DNA of 64,000 bases, taken from Batrachochytrium dendrobatidis JAM81 (Eukaryota > Chytridiomycota > Chytridiomycetes > Rhizophydiales). The stretch lies in contig NW_006281099.1 of NCBI RefSeq assembly GCF_000203795.2, positions 1,863,774-1,927,773 of the forward strand, written 5' to 3'. The notes under the pieces were generated by a model that saw only the letters and a list, made by a program, of their open reading frames with translations, ran no database searches and was not told where the DNA came from. The position numbers and the translations under genes are program-made. This document shows positions 1 to 11,548 of the stretch, one piece after another. Position 1 is the first letter of the stretch; every line of letters starts with the position of its first letter.

Positions 1-33
1 TCAATCTACTCAAAATACTAATACTTTTTTTAG

Positions 34-1024
34 ATTTATATCGTTTGTGTCTGGATCGCTTGGAGCAATTCTGCTTGCACTGACACTGTTTGAAGAAGAA
101 ATGCAACAAGGTTTTGAAATCAGTCCAGGTCGTTCAGCCTTTTTCTATATTGGACTTTGTGGAACTATCATGGCTATAAGCAGAAGTATTGTTCCCCCAG
201 AAACCGAAGTATACGATCCAGAACAGTGGATGAGAGAAGTTGCAGCAGAAACACACTATCTTCCCGATACCTGGCGATCGCATGCTCACACGTCTCAAGT
301 GCGATCAGAGTTTTGTGAACTGTACGATTACAAGCTTGTTTTGTGGATATTTGAGCTGCTGAGTGTGTTGGTTGCACCTTTTGTGTTGTATTACTCGTTG
401 CCTGGATGTGCGGGTGAAATTGTAGATTTTTTTAGAGCGTTTACAATCAAAAGCGATAGGCTAGGATATGTATGTTCGTTTGCTGTGTTTGATTTTAAAC
501 GGCATGGAGATGTCAGATTTGGAGCGCCAGCTTTGGGTAATCAAGTGCCAGAAGCATATGATGGCAGACTTGTATCCAATCAAGGCAAGATGGAAATGTC
601 GTTTTTAAACTTTAAAGCAAACCATCCGCATTGGGAGCCTGATGTCGATGGAGAAGAATACTTGTCGCGATTGTTGGCTCATCGACGTGATCGTATTATT
701 GGCAGTGGAGGGCTACGACCTAATCATTTAGGATCTGGTGCAGCATCATATCAGGGATCGATGATGGGGCAGTCAAGGTTTGCCCAGCCAATGGGAGGAA
801 CAGTCAATGGTTTACCCTCACCGTACCGTCATGAGCTGATGACATCAACGATGATGGAAAGTCCTGGGTTAAATGGGGACGGCAGATACGGTTCTGGTAT
901 GATGGAGTCGTATCTACGTGGAGAATCTATGATTCAAACAACGCAGCTGAATGCTGGACGCGTTGGTCGCGAGCTTCTTGGAATTCTGGATGCCATTCAC
1001 GAAGCGCATCATTATATGATGTAA
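34..1024 (+). CDS. ATG9: Autophagy protein 9 (lipid scramblase), 3' part only
   Basis: This is the C-terminal part of Atg9, the multispanning scramblase on vesicles that seed the autophagosome. The exon opens after an acceptor at 32-33, with a TACTAAT branch site at 17-23, and reads FISFVSGSLGAILLAL, a conserved Atg9 transmembrane segment. It continues through SRSIVPPE and a second hydrophobic stretch (LWIFELLSVLVAPFVLYY). The block around FAVFDFKRHGDVRFGAP and FKANHPHWEP is typical of the family. The last 100 residues or so are a low-complexity tail rich in Gly, Ser and Met, as in other fungal Atg9 proteins. The 5' exons lie outside the window. The gene converges on the ribophorin gene downstream. 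Family identity is secure. Confidence 0.93.
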
Positions 1025-1226
1025 TGGGTTATTTATATAGCAATCTACTCTCGACTCTAGATGTGTATAAACAAAAATAAACACGATTGGAAACGTTGCA
1101 ATCTGCTCTTGAATAGAAACTTGTACGTTTATTATTCGAGATACCATGACGCTTCAAAAGTCTGAAAGTCGACACTCGTTATTGTTAATTTTGCTTTATT
1201 TCACTGTTGCGAGACAACCCAACACT

Positions 1227-2631
1227 TTATTTCCCTTTAATTTGAGTCGATTCGCGTATGTGTGCACAACATACCAACGTGCGATGACCCAAAAGAGCTG
1301 TAGGAATAGCAGCGGCCAATCCATACCCAATCAGCTCAAAGATGGTTAGACTGCACCAATACATGAAAAGTATACCGAGAAGCACTGCAAGCATAGAGAG
1401 GAAAGCCATTCCAAACAAAGCAGTGGATACAGAGAAAAACAGGTTGTTGATGTTGGCACCTAATGCTCGCCACTACACAAATACAGTTGTTTAGATAAAA
1501 TGAACATCCGTGACAGGATTGAATTGACAAAACTACGTGGTTACCATGGGGAAAAACAGCATCCAAGGCGAAAGTGTCACGGCAGTGAAAATATACGACA
1601 ATTTCTGGATGGGCATCTTTTCCTCCTTTCGCATAGTATGAGTGATCTCGGGCTGAATGACAAATACATCATTTGCTTCGTTTTTAATCTTGGGCAGATA
1701 GGGCTGGATTTCGAGATCGACTGTACCCAATGGGTATTTGAATGGACGAATGCGGTTATCGGATACAAATAGAGTCAGGGTATGCTGGCCAGAAGGCTGA
1801 GATAATTGCATATAAATTGCTTCCAATGCCAGATTCTGCATGTATATTACAGATAAAGAATAATGGTTAAATCAAGAATTTGGTTGTATTCCACTGGATA
1901 TAGGGTTTGAGATTGGCTTGTTCAAATAGTATGCAATTACAGCTGCATTCATGTAAAATGAAATACCGGACAAGAGTGTCAAAGTGAATCTGGTGATTGT
2001 CAATGCATGGTTATGCCAAACGAGAATAATCTCAGTTCAAAACCATATTTTGAACATCACAGATGATCATTGCCTATTCTGAAGCAATCACTGCGGGATA
2101 AATACAACAGTATTCTATTTTACACGAATACAGCTATGAATAAGGATGCAGAGATCAACACATACCAACGAAGCGGTGTAATGGCCACTGCTTGAGTGAG
2201 TGCACAAGAATGTAGCCGAGGTGTGTGACTCTGTATTTTCAATAGCAAGAGCAACATATTGAGCAATAAATTGGTTTCCAGATGAAGCAGACTCGTGCAG
2301 TTTGAATGAAAGTGACAGAATGCTGTTGGACGATGCAGACAGTTCATTGGCGGTCGTTTCGGGATAATCCAGACTAGAAAGTTGATTGTAAAATGATTCA
2401 AACAGTAGTAAGCATGAGAGTAAAGGACAGACATAAAACCATAAGCAGTTCAGATCGTATAACACAGGCATGCACACTTGAAACTCGATGGTCAACGTAC
2501 TAGACAGTATTTGGTTTTTCGCCGGGAGTTGAAGATTTAAGAGCGAGTTGTGACACACTAACAGACAAATCAGTGGCAGCAAGAACAGCAAGGAAAGTGG
2601 TAGAAACCAGTCCCAACACCTTGAGAAGCAT
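1227..2631 (-). CDS. SWP1: Oligosaccharyltransferase subunit, ribophorin II / Swp1
   Basis: This is a subunit of the ER oligosaccharyltransferase that N-glycosylates secretory proteins. I place exons at 2631-2501, 2373-2166, 1835-1545 and 1472-1227, which join in frame to 291 residues, close to yeast Swp1 and far shorter than animal ribophorin II. It starts with a signal peptide (MLLKVLGLVSTTFLAVLAA). A beta-rich luminal region follows, then the family block QPEITHTMRKEEKMP and the hydrophobic segments LSYIFTAVTLSPWMLFFP and FGMAFLSMLAVLLGILFMYW. The second intron (1836-2165) is 330 bases, several times the usual size here, and holds a copy of the dispersed repeat motif. Residues WRALGANINNLFF after the last intron match the family and fix that junction. 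Confidence 0.88.
2110..2144 (+). repeat. Dispersed element end motif, inside SWP1 intron 2
   Basis: The sequence TATTTTACACGAATACAGC matches the end motif found at about a dozen other places in the window. It lies in the middle of the longest SWP1 intron. Upstream, around 2025-2050, AATCTCAGTTCAAAAC resembles the internal block of the better copies, so the insertion may begin near there, but its left border cannot be fixed by eye. Confidence 0.5.
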
Positions 2632-3103
2632 ATTACCAGTAAAGTGCATTCAATAGCAAACTGTCAAATGGCAGAATTTTGACACAGATCTGCATTTGGA
2701 GACTGCACCCTTTAATTACTGGTCAGTCCCTAAACAATGAATTTATAATAAAACATTTGATAAACTGCCAGTCTGATTGAATGTGTCGCTTCTTTTTCTC
2801 TAAACACTGCATGATTAGCATGTATAGCTGCATTCCCAAGATATGTTGAACTAGATCACAAATGTATCTGATATTAGGATAGTTTCAATAAAAGAAATAA
2901 TCAACATTCAATGACGATTATGTAACGATTATTTATTCCGAAGCAAATAGACAAAGTCTGCAAGATCAATACAGAAAAGTGTCGTTTTACATGAATACGA
3001 CTGTAAATGAATAAAGCTGAAAAGATTTACTGGTTGGTTTATTGTGTACAGATGAAGAGATTGCCAGGTGGGAAATAGGTCGAATAATTCATTAGGAAAT
3101 CAT
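2632..3103. other. Intergenic: SWP1 promoter and H2A 3' flank, with a repeat copy
   Basis: No coding region is visible. The left part should hold the SWP1 promoter, which fires leftward from 2631. The right part is the 3' flank of H2A. A diverged copy of the dispersed repeat occupies about 2845-3010. Confidence 0.6.
2845..3010 (+). repeat. Diverged copy of the dispersed promoter-associated repeat
   Basis: The internal block TTGAACTAGATCACAAATGT followed by ATCTGATATTAGG matches the blocks at 27193 and 33757. The right end GTTTTACATGAATACGACTG is the family end motif. A middle block ACGATTATTTATTCCGAAG resembles the matching part of the 32571-32927 copy. The copy is strongly diverged and has no clear left end. 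Confidence 0.5.
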
Positions 3104-3514
3104 CTACATGAGCTCTTCTCCAGGCTTTCCACCCTTGGTTTTCTTGGGAAGTAGAACGTTGTGGATGTTGGGCAAGACACCTCCTTGTGCAATGGTAACA
3201 GCACCGAGAAGTTTGTTGAGTTCCTCATCGTTACGGATGGCCAGTTGCAAGTGACGGGGGATAATACGAGTCTTTTTGTTATCACGGGCAGCATTGCCAG
3301 CCAACTCGAGAATTTCAGCTGCAAGGTATTCAAGAACTGCTGCAAGGTAGACGGGAGCACCAGCACCAACACGTTGAGCATAGTTTCCTTTGCGAAGAAG
3401 ACGGTGAACACGACCTACAGGAAACTGGAGACCTGCTCGCTGAGAGCGGGATTTGGCACCGCCAGAAACCATCTTGGATTTGTCACTGCTAGATTTTCCT
3501 TTTCCTCCGGCCAT
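3104..3514 (-). CDS. Histone H2A
   Basis: Core nucleosome histone of 136 residues in one exon. The histone fold is plain: [20 protein letters not shown], then [20 protein letters not shown], then the docking segment [20 protein letters not shown]. These mark canonical H2A rather than H2A.Z. The tail ends KPGEELM. The SQ(E/D)-hydrophobic end that usually carries the DNA-damage phosphorylation site in fungal H2A is absent, and no other SQ pair sits near the C-terminus. The gene is divergent from H2B, 229 bases away, the usual arrangement for a co-regulated pair. Confidence 0.97.
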   Translation of the reverse strand: MAGGKGKSSSDKSKMVSGGAKSRSQRAGLQFPVGRVHRLLRKGNYAQRVGAGAPVYLAAVLEYLAAEILELAGNAARDNKKTRIIPRHLQLAIRNDEELNKLLGAVTIAQGGVLPNIHNVLLPKKTKGGKPGEELM

Positions 3515-3743
3515 AGTTGATATTCAAAGTTAGATGCAGATTGCTGACGAGGAATTGCAGTCCTTTATAACAGTGAGTTTGGTGAATCTGCACAATCGAA
3601 TCCAGCAACACATCACGTGTCACACCCTTGAATCAAGCAGTTTGATTGGCTGGATTCCAGAGTCTTGTTTGCCAGCGAAATCCAAAAACTATTTAATTGC
3701 ACCATCTTTCCGTCAGTCAACAGCAAATCTATTCTATTCAAAC
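3515..3743. promoter_or_regulatory. Shared divergent H2A-H2B promoter
   Basis: The 229 bases between the two histone start codons must drive both genes. On the minus strand a TATAAA lies at 3564-3569, about 50 bases before the H2A start. An inverted CCAAT box (ATTGG) is at 3645-3649 and a CACGTG at 3614-3619. Roles are inferred from position. Confidence 0.6.
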
Positions 3744-4160
3744 ATGCCTCCAAAGGACGTTACCACCACTGCTGCTGCTCCCACTGCTGTCCCTGCTGCA
3801 AAGAAACCCGCTGGCAAGGCTCCCGTAAAAACTGCCGAAAAGAAAACAAAAGATGCTACAAAGTCTAAAAAGAAGACCAGGAAGGAAACCTACTCCACTT
3901 ATATCTACAAGGTTCTCAAACAGGTCCATCCTGACACGGGTATCTCCAACAAAGCCATGTCCATCATGAACTCGTTTGTCAATGACATCTTTGAGCGTAT
4001 TGCTGGCGAAGCCTCCAAACTTGCTTCTTACAACAAGCGATCTACCATTTCATCTCGTGAAGTCCAGACTTCTGTTCGTTTGATTCTTCCTGGTGAACTT
4101 GCCAAGCATGCCGTCTCTGAAGGAACAAAGGCTGTCACAAAGTACCAGTCCTCGAAATAA
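3744..4160 (+). CDS. Histone H2B
   Basis: Core histone of 138 residues in one exon. A Lys/Ala/Pro-rich tail is followed by the fold: [39 protein letters not shown], then the end AVTKYQSSK. The lysine in the terminal AVTKY block is the conserved ubiquitination site of H2B. I chose the ATG at 3744 over an upstream in-frame ATG at 3534, because the extra 70 residues have no histone character and cover the shared promoter. The gene converges on MCM8. Confidence 0.96.
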   Translation: MPPKDVTTTAAAPTAVPAAKKPAGKAPVKTAEKKTKDATKSKKKTRKETYSTYIYKVLKQVHPDTGISNKAMSIMNSFVNDIFERIAGEASKLASYNKRSTISSREVQTSVRLILPGELAKHAVSEGTKAVTKYQSSK

Positions 4161-4356
4161 GCGCTTGTCATGTAGATTTTCACTAGCTATTCCACTTTTG
4201 CACACCACTGTGTCTATCGACATTGCATATATGCCTGACGTTATCTTTAAAACCGTACTGCCATCTCGGCTATCCCTACCACACAAATGAATTGATTCAC
4301 TGGATTTGTTTTGAATGTTTATTTTTGGTGTGGTTTTTAAAATGTAAAGTAGAATA

Positions 4357-7300
4357 TTAGGCACTGCAGAGTTGATATTGCCTAAACCCCTTTTTAAGTA
4401 AATAACCTTGAAAAGTAACAATTAGTCTACTTGATTGTCTATCAAAAGCCAGCATAAAATTACCCTGGATGTTCAGCGACTCGACCATCTCCGGAAATCG
4501 CTCATAATCGAGTCGTATGGCTTAACAAAAATGTCAATTGTGAAATCATGCAGCTCATCTTTACTATATAATGACTTACATTGAGCAGCAGTGTACAACT
4601 CGTCGTAACTAAACCGATTGCTGCTTTTTTGTTTGGCAATGCGCTGCAGTTCAACAACAAATCTCTTGGGCTCTCCTTTTTTACTTGTTCCGGATCCTGT
4701 GAAACCAAAAACACGAGTTGCAGTCAACTTCAGTACCAATAATGAATAGTGTATTGTAAAAAATAACACTTGCCATGCTGGGAACGTCGAAAATCAATCT
4801 TGCCTACACCGTCTTCATAAGTATCCCACAAACTGATTTTCATAATCTGGATTACATCCTGTGCATCTTGTTCTGTAACAACTTCACGAAGCTCTGATCT
4901 GGCTCGTGCCTCGGATAAACGAATCATAGATTCAAGTTGTCGTGTTGTAATAGGAGTAGAATCTACCGATCGATAATTACTAGTCAAAAGTACTTGAGTA
5001 ACAGTTCAAGATATAATAGCCATTTGAATCTGACAATAACAATATGTATACCTTCGAAGCGTCAGATAAAATTTTTGTAATATTGCTGCTGCTTCATGGC
5101 TCAGTCTAAATCAAATATACAATCAGTTGATTTGATACAGTCAAATAATAAATCAAAAACTATTGACCTGGGCTTGGTGTAGGTGCGGGCATATGCAATG
5201 TACTTGCGAAGCAGTGGCAATGGAATTGTATTCAACTCTTCATCCTTTCCTACTCTGAGATACTCTAGTAAAGTCCTATCGGAAATTCCCGATGATCCCA
5301 GTCCTGATTTAGGATGCTCTGGTGCATTTTCTAATCAAAATAGTATAGATATAGCCAGATACGAATTAAAAGTATAAACATTTTGAATTGGCTTTAAACC
5401 AAAATAATCAATACTTACTCGCAAATTCTTCAAACCCAGAAACAGATTTGAGTGCTCCAGAGTGCAACTGGATCAAAAACAGAATATGCAAATGTAAGCC
5501 TCAAACCAAATGCAAATTTGAATGTCAAAACTGAATCACAAACCTTCATGATATGATCCGATAGAAACATATCCATCTGTTCGTCTGGCCGATCTAATAG
5601 AATAAACACCAGATCAAACCGCGACAAAAGTGCACCATTCATTTTGAGATTCTCTGAAACCGTTTTGGCTTTACTACAATTGCAATACTGTCAATGACTT
5701 GCCAAGTTTAACGGAAAGCAAGGCAATATGCTCAAGATTTTTATCACTCAACTTGTAGTGACCTCCTACTGGATTTGCTGCGGCAATCACGCTGGTACGG
5801 GCTGGCAAACTACAAATAATGCCAGCCTTTGCAATACTTATAGACTGTTGTTCCATAGCCTCTAACAAAGCTTGATGCTCACCCATCTTATCAAACTCGT
5901 CAATACAACACACGCCTTGATCGCCCAACACCAATGCACCTGCTTCAAGTGCCGTATCACCAGTATCAGAATCTTTGCACACAGTTACTGTCAACCCACT
6001 GGTGGTGGTTGTGTTTCCACATACATATACACCTCGTGGGGCTGCCCTCACAGTTGCAGCCAGCATCTGAGATTTACCAAGACCAGGATCGCCTGTAAAC
6101 ATGTTAAATGCATTGACCAGAGTCGATTGTCTATACTACAGCACATTTCTTACCAACTATCAAAATGTGTGGATCTGATCGAATGGATACACCTTGAGCG
6201 TCTTTGTCACGACGGCGTGCACCAAATAAAACCAGTAACAATCCCGCTATCCCAATAAAAATCGACATGGTTTAAAAATCACTTTCCAAAATAGTATGGC
6301 TTCGTGCTATAATTAGTTACCCTTGACAATATCATGGCCAAAAATTGGTGGACAGAGAGAATGAACCAGTAGCTTAAATGTCTCGGGCTGTTCATGGATG
6401 TGGCGGATACCCATTAGCTCTCTGTGTGAAAAATGTAAATAGTCTTTTCCAAGTCCAGTTCCTTGTTCAACTGTGCTATCGTCTTGATCAACAGATAAAG
6501 CACCCGCCTTGCTAAGCGAATTGACATCAATGTACAAATAGTACATTTGTGTAGCCGATCTCTTTTTTCCTGTATGATTGCAAATTTGATTAAATTAAAA
6601 AGCTTAATATCTCAGATAACCTGAATGATTTGGACAATGCATTCCAATATAAATGCATACCTTCATCGGTTGCCAATACTTTTACAACTCCTGCTACTGA
6701 AACCACATCGCCTGGAACAACACTATCTACCAAATCCAGTATCAACTCACACTCGACAGTACGCGGGATTCGGCCAGAATCAACCTGATCATCGGCGAGT
6801 TTCTCTTGAATTCTGAATACCAGGAATGTCGTTTGTAAAAATATAACAAATTAATTTATATATTTAACAAGATTCAGCGATGCATACCTAATGCGCTGCC
6901 AATCAATAGTATGGGTTGATGAATCGGCAGACCGATCTGCTTGAAACGACTTTCCTCTGCATCTAAATGTTTCGCATTTCACTGGCAGTCCAAATTTCCC
7001 ATCTTGTAGCACCTGTGTCTGACTGTTGTCACACTTTGTGCATCTCATAGCAATCTGTGTCGTAAGCGGTCTGATTGACGATACTCGCACCACAGTGCCA
7101 CGAACTGAAATGAATTTGCCTAATCAATATGCCAAGGTAGATTTGAAATCAGCGCATTATAACCATAAGCATGACAGAGAAAAAGACTTGCCCATCAGAC
7201 TTGCTTTCAGATCTTTGAGCGGAGTTGCAAGAGGATAATGCATGATACGAACGATTTTGCGATCATAAACTGGATCAAAATCTTCGTCAATTCTACGAAG

Positions 7301-7998
7301 CTTCATTGCGACTGCGGTGGCAGCAAGACCCATACAGCCAAGTAGTTGTAATGGTCTAGTTTTTAGTCGAGTATCGAAATCTGGCAATGTACTCGATACA
7401 TCTTTGTAATCAACAGGCATCAATGGTTGAGAGACTAGCCGATCGTATGCTTCCTATAAACAATCAAGAATACATTTGAATAAGCTAGCAGTAATACAGA
7501 TGCATGCAGTTTCAGTATGGATCCTCACCTGGCTGTCTGTTTCATACTTTCTGTCAAAGAGAGCAGTAAAATACACTTGAAACTGTCTGACTACAGCAAC
7601 TAATTCACCATCATACGAAAATTCGTCTGCCATGCAGTGAATTCATTTAGTGTACTGATTGAAACAGCCCAACAAGATGATTAGTTACCGTTTGGAAGAT
7701 ACAAATGCCAGCAAGGATATGGACAGTTTGAATTGATCTTTCCATGGCTATTAGGACGATGTTCTTTTGCAGAAACAAGACTAGGAGGCAGATCAATGGT
7801 GGATGCAGTGAGCGACATTAAATCCTGTTCATCGTCCAAGTAATGAGATTGCACCGACTCTCTGTGCTTGGGTGATGGTCGAGTGTCGTGTGCTGGATAT
7901 GGAGCATACGAAGATCTTGACTGTCCTGCTGCACCACCTCGTCGCTGTCCTCTTCCCCGTCCATTTCCGCTATTACGATATGGATGCTGTTCGGACAT
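4357..7998 (-). CDS. MCM8: MCM8 AAA+ DNA helicase
   Basis: MCM8 partners MCM9 in homologous recombination and meiotic repair and is distinct from the MCM2-7 replicative helicase. The gene has many exons. An Arg/Gly-rich N-terminus ([20 protein letters not shown]) precedes [11 protein letters not shown], an MCM8 start block. The zinc-finger segment ([10 protein letters not shown] with a CETFRCRG partner) follows. The AAA core has Walker [12 protein letters not shown], the MCM8-like [17 protein letters not shown], Walker [11 protein letters not shown] and Arg finger LLSRFDLVF. Splicing across two short introns near the 3' end gives a winged-helix end, [17 protein letters not shown], which aligns with the MCM8 C-terminus and sets the stop at 4357-4359. 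An in-frame ATG at 8028 is an alternative start. Confidence 0.92.
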
Positions 7999-8113
7999 GT
8001 TAACTGCGGTAAGTGTCGGACTAACCAATCGTTCTATTGCTTTATATACTATCCTTGACCATCAACTCTAAACTTTCTCATGCTTTATTATCATCATCAG
8101 TTTATTTGCATCA

Positions 8114-9105
8114 TCATGCTGGCTTGTATTTCACCACTGCTCGCTCCATCTTATCGCACTTGAGAGCAAGTGACACTAGTCCATCATCCACCTTTTTCTG
8201 CAGCTCTTCCATTGTTTTATGCATTTCCAACTGGAAAAACTGTAGATCTCTCATAATGACTAGACGTAATTACATGTTTGACCAAGAGTTAGTTTAAATG
8301 GGAACAACAATACATATTCGATTTATGAATCAATTCAAAATAAGCTTTTGAGCCGACATACCTCGAAGATCGATCGATCGAGCTCTTTCATTCAGTTCCA
8401 GTTCCAACAGTCGCTTTTCTAGCGACTCGATCGTCTTTCGACTTTCTACATTAACTGGCTGGGCTGGTGCCAATGAAACTTGAAATTTGAAAAGTTTGAC
8501 CTAATTCACTCTACTTGTTAGCCTCTAAACATACTGGCTTGCATTACATTCTGTATTTGAATGATTCATTCAGGTTTCAAGCCACCGCTAATTAAAGTAC
8601 ATATATCGACAAAACTTGCGCTTTTTGCCACATTCAACAAGCATATTCTTACATCCTTTTTACCCTTGTGTAGAATCGGATCAATGCCATGTATCTTGTC
8701 CATTTCAATTGCTAACGTACCGTCCTTGATTGCCTTTTCAACGCGATTAGCTTGATCTTGCGGAAGCTCAACCTCTACAAGATACAGACACTCTTCGCCA
8801 GTAAATTTAACTGTACATCTCCAAGCTCGAAATGTTCGCTCAAACAGCCAAAATAGCTCTGGCTCTGTTTCTTTCCAAATCTGCCAGCTTATAAACACGA
8901 TTTATAATGTTTGTTGCCGTGTCCGCGATTTTTTAGCATTTAAAGAGTGTGAGGATATGCTTGTATCTCATATGGATAGTGTCATTGGAATAAACAAGAA
9001 TTGCATTGGTTTTGATACTATGGATATAAGTTACCTAAGCTTGGTTTTTGCTAAAAACTGAGCAGTTCTGCCTATCTGTTCGGTTCCAAAGTCCTCATCC
9101 GACAT
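8114..9105 (-). CDS. Small protein with globular head and coiled coil, unknown
   Basis: I do not recognise this protein. Four exons join in consistent phase to about 185 residues. It starts MSDEDFGTEQIGRTAQFLAK. A compact, probably beta-rich head follows (FRAWRCTVKFTGEECLYLVE), then heptad-like helices (RKTIESLEKRLLELELNERA and FFQLEMHKTMEELQKKVDDG), ending VVKYKPA. A head plus coiled coil in a small protein is the layout of the XRCC4 superfamily, but I see no diagnostic motif, so this is only a lead. The gene lies 115 bases upstream of MCM8 on the same strand and is divergent from HIS5. Confidence 0.72.
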
Positions 9106-9210
9106 ATCAAATGCAACTGTTAGCTATATATCTACGAATATCTATTGCGGCTTAAGCAATATGCTGTGTTGGTGGTTATTGTAGCCCTAAACTGCAAGCA
9201 CCTGACTATC

Positions 9211-9216
9211 CACGTG
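9211..9216. promoter_or_regulatory. CACGTG box upstream of HIS5
   Basis: A palindromic CACGTG lies 83 bases before the HIS5 start, in the 193-base divergent region shared with the coiled-coil gene. It is a bHLH-type site by sequence only. Function is inferred. Confidence 0.3.
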
Positions 9217-9298
9217 ATATGTTTTAAAAACAAGCAGCTCGTGGCTGTAACTTATTTCCACTCAAGTTCAAGTTTTATTTCAATCTCGATCCATCAGC

Positions 9299-10849
9299 AT
9301 GACTGCCAGACCCGACTTTGTACTCAAGGATGCTGTCCGACCAAACATTTATGCACTTTTGGTATGTATGAATTGATCAACCTTGCTTTTGATTGATTCC
9401 TCAGTCTCGATCTTTTGCAGCCATTACATAATAAGTCGCTTATTTGACTAGCAGCTTACATTGTTTCATTCGTTGTATATCCCGTGAATATAGCCATACA
9501 GATGTGCCAGAGATGATTACAAGGAAGGCATTCTTTTAGATGCCAATGAAAATTCATTTGGTCCAGCATTGGCTTCCCGAAACGATTTTCAAGCACCAGC
9601 CGCATCGGGTGCCCTAGGCAACTCGGATGTTCATCTTGAACGTTATCCGGATCCTCATCAACACGACATCAAGAAGCTGTTGTGTGGTCTACGTGGAATT
9701 CCATCCACGGACTATTTCTTTCTTGGTGTAGGATCCGACGAGTCAATTGATATTGCTATGCGTGTGTTTTGTAAACCAAGCATAGACAAGATCTTGATCT
9801 GTCCTCCTACATATGGCATGTATTCGGTTTCTGCCCAGGTCAACGATGTTCAGGTGGTGAGAGTTCCTCTGGATACTACTGACGGTCTATTTCAATTGCA
9901 AGTTGACAAGGTACTTTCCTATCACTTTTGATTAAATGCCATTGTTTATAGAAACCAACTTGGTATATCAAAGTATTCAAAATAAATGGTGTAAAATAGA
10001 TTCTGGACGAATTGAAAAATGATCATACTATAAAAATGGTTATTTTGTGCTCTCCCGGAAACCCTACTGGAACTCTGCTGAAGCATCAAGATATCAAGCG
10101 TATCCTTGATTGCACTTCATTCAAGGGTGTTGTTCTTGTTGACGAAGCCTATATTGATTTTTGCGGGGATGCTGGCGGTGCCAATGTCAATTCAGTGGCA
10201 TCATGGACTGTTCAGTACCCCAATTTGATTGTTACTCAAACTCTGTCCAAGGCATTTGGTCTTGCAGGAATTCGGTATGTTTTTTAACATTTTGAATCTT
10301 GTTTATTTATCCAATGGATACTGAGGTTTACTTGTGGCAATCAGCTATGCCGGATAAAATGGTTATAATCTTGTATGGATGGTTCACTAATCTATTTTAT
10401 CTAGTCTCGGGATTTCAATTTCGTCGCCAGCAATTTCTCAGATCTTCAATAATACAAAGGCTCCTTACAACATTTCTACTCCAACATCTCTTCTTGGTCG
10501 CGCAGCACTGAGTGAATCTGGCCAGGATACCATGCGCCATCATATTACATCTATTATTGAAGAGCGCCGCGACTTGTTGCAAAAGTTTGCTAAGATGCCA
10601 CGTCTAGGAATGCCTCTTGGAAACAACGACTCCAACTTTATCCTTATTCCCATTCTAAACTCGTCTGGAACGCCTGACAATGAGATTGCATTAAGAATAT
10701 ACAAGCGTCTTGCCGAGTATGAGGGTGTTGTTGTTCGTTTTCGCGGCAACGAGCTTGGATGCACTGGATGTGTTCGTATTACCATTGGCACACCTTCTCA
10801 GAATATAACTCTGGTTGAGAAACTTGGGATGCTTCTATCACAGTTTTAA
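9299..10849 (+). CDS. HIS5: Histidinol-phosphate aminotransferase
   Basis: PLP-dependent enzyme of histidine synthesis that converts imidazole acetol phosphate and glutamate to histidinol phosphate. It starts MTARPDFVLKDAVRPNIYAL. The first intron ends at a TATAG acceptor, giving PYRCARDDYKEGILLDANEN, the family N-terminal block. YPDPHQHDIK, the substrate region CSPGNPTGT, VLVDEAYIDF and the PLP-lysine block TQTLSKAFGLAGIR follow. The C-terminus has VVVRFRGNELGC and VRITIGTP. Three introns interrupt the reading frame. Length and all active-site blocks are normal. Confidence 0.95.
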
Positions 10850-10850
10850 A

Positions 10851-10890
10851 TCGCTTTACAGCCCTATTCACGTGAAATGCAACACTTTAT
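10851..10890 (-). repeat. Dispersed element end motif, inverted
   Basis: Read on the minus strand the sequence is GCATTTCACGTGAATAGGGC then TGTAAAG, a variant of the family end motif. It could be the left end of the copy ending at 11548, which would make a 0.7 kb element, or a separate fragment. Confidence 0.4.
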
Positions 10891-11349
10891 ATATTTATCT
10901 TGAATTGACTATTTTGGTCTGGAATAAACAATGGTTGAATATTCGCTGTTTTTCTACTAGATTGATTGCTTCTTTAGTCGACATTTTTGGTTCTTTGCCT
11001 GGAATTGCATGAAGCATTGTTGTGTGGGTCGTTATCCGCAGAGTTCAATACTCAAAATATGAAACCCTAATCCTTGTAATATGTGTTGAACAGTTGATAA
11101 GCCATGTCTAATTAGACAGCTACTTTGGGGAATGTAATATTGTCTAGAATAATGTACGTGTTTGAAAATGTTGCATACCACTGTTTAGAAAGTCTCGAAA
11201 GGCATACATTGCTAAAAGACTGAAAAGATTGAACGAAAATCAAACAAATGGGACTTTCATTAACAAGCCACAACTGAACATTGTGTTATTGGAGACGCTG
11301 GTTTTACATCAATTAAGAAATGTCCGACACAATCATGCCACTGAAGAAA

Positions 11350-11548
11350 CTCTTTTATTCTAATCTCAGATACGTTTGCAATCTAGTTCAAAAGAACAAA
11401 GATCGCATATCTCAGGAATGCAATTGTTTTCATGACAGTCATTCGGTGTCGTAATGTTTGGAGAAAAGGAAAAAGCTGGTACCAGTCAAATATATGAGAC
11501 TGGTCGTTGATTAGTGTTTCATTTAACGTGAATACAGCTGCAGTTATC
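11350..11548 (+). repeat. Diverged copy of the dispersed repeat upstream of SEC15
   Basis: The blocks TTCTAATCTCAGATACGTTT, GCAATCTAGTTCAAAAGAAC and ATTGTTTTCATGACAG match, in order, blocks of the 32571-32927 copy (TTTTTAATCTCGAATGCGTT, GCGTTCTAGTTCAACAGAAC, GTTGTTTCCATGTCATAG). The right end is CATTTAACGTGAATACAGCT. This is direct evidence that the end motif belongs to a longer repeat. Confidence 0.65.

Noticed and set aside
4473..4560. MCM8 ending SDFRRWSSR at 4473
   Set aside because: That end is read-through of an intron; splicing gives the conserved winged-helix end and a stop at 4357.
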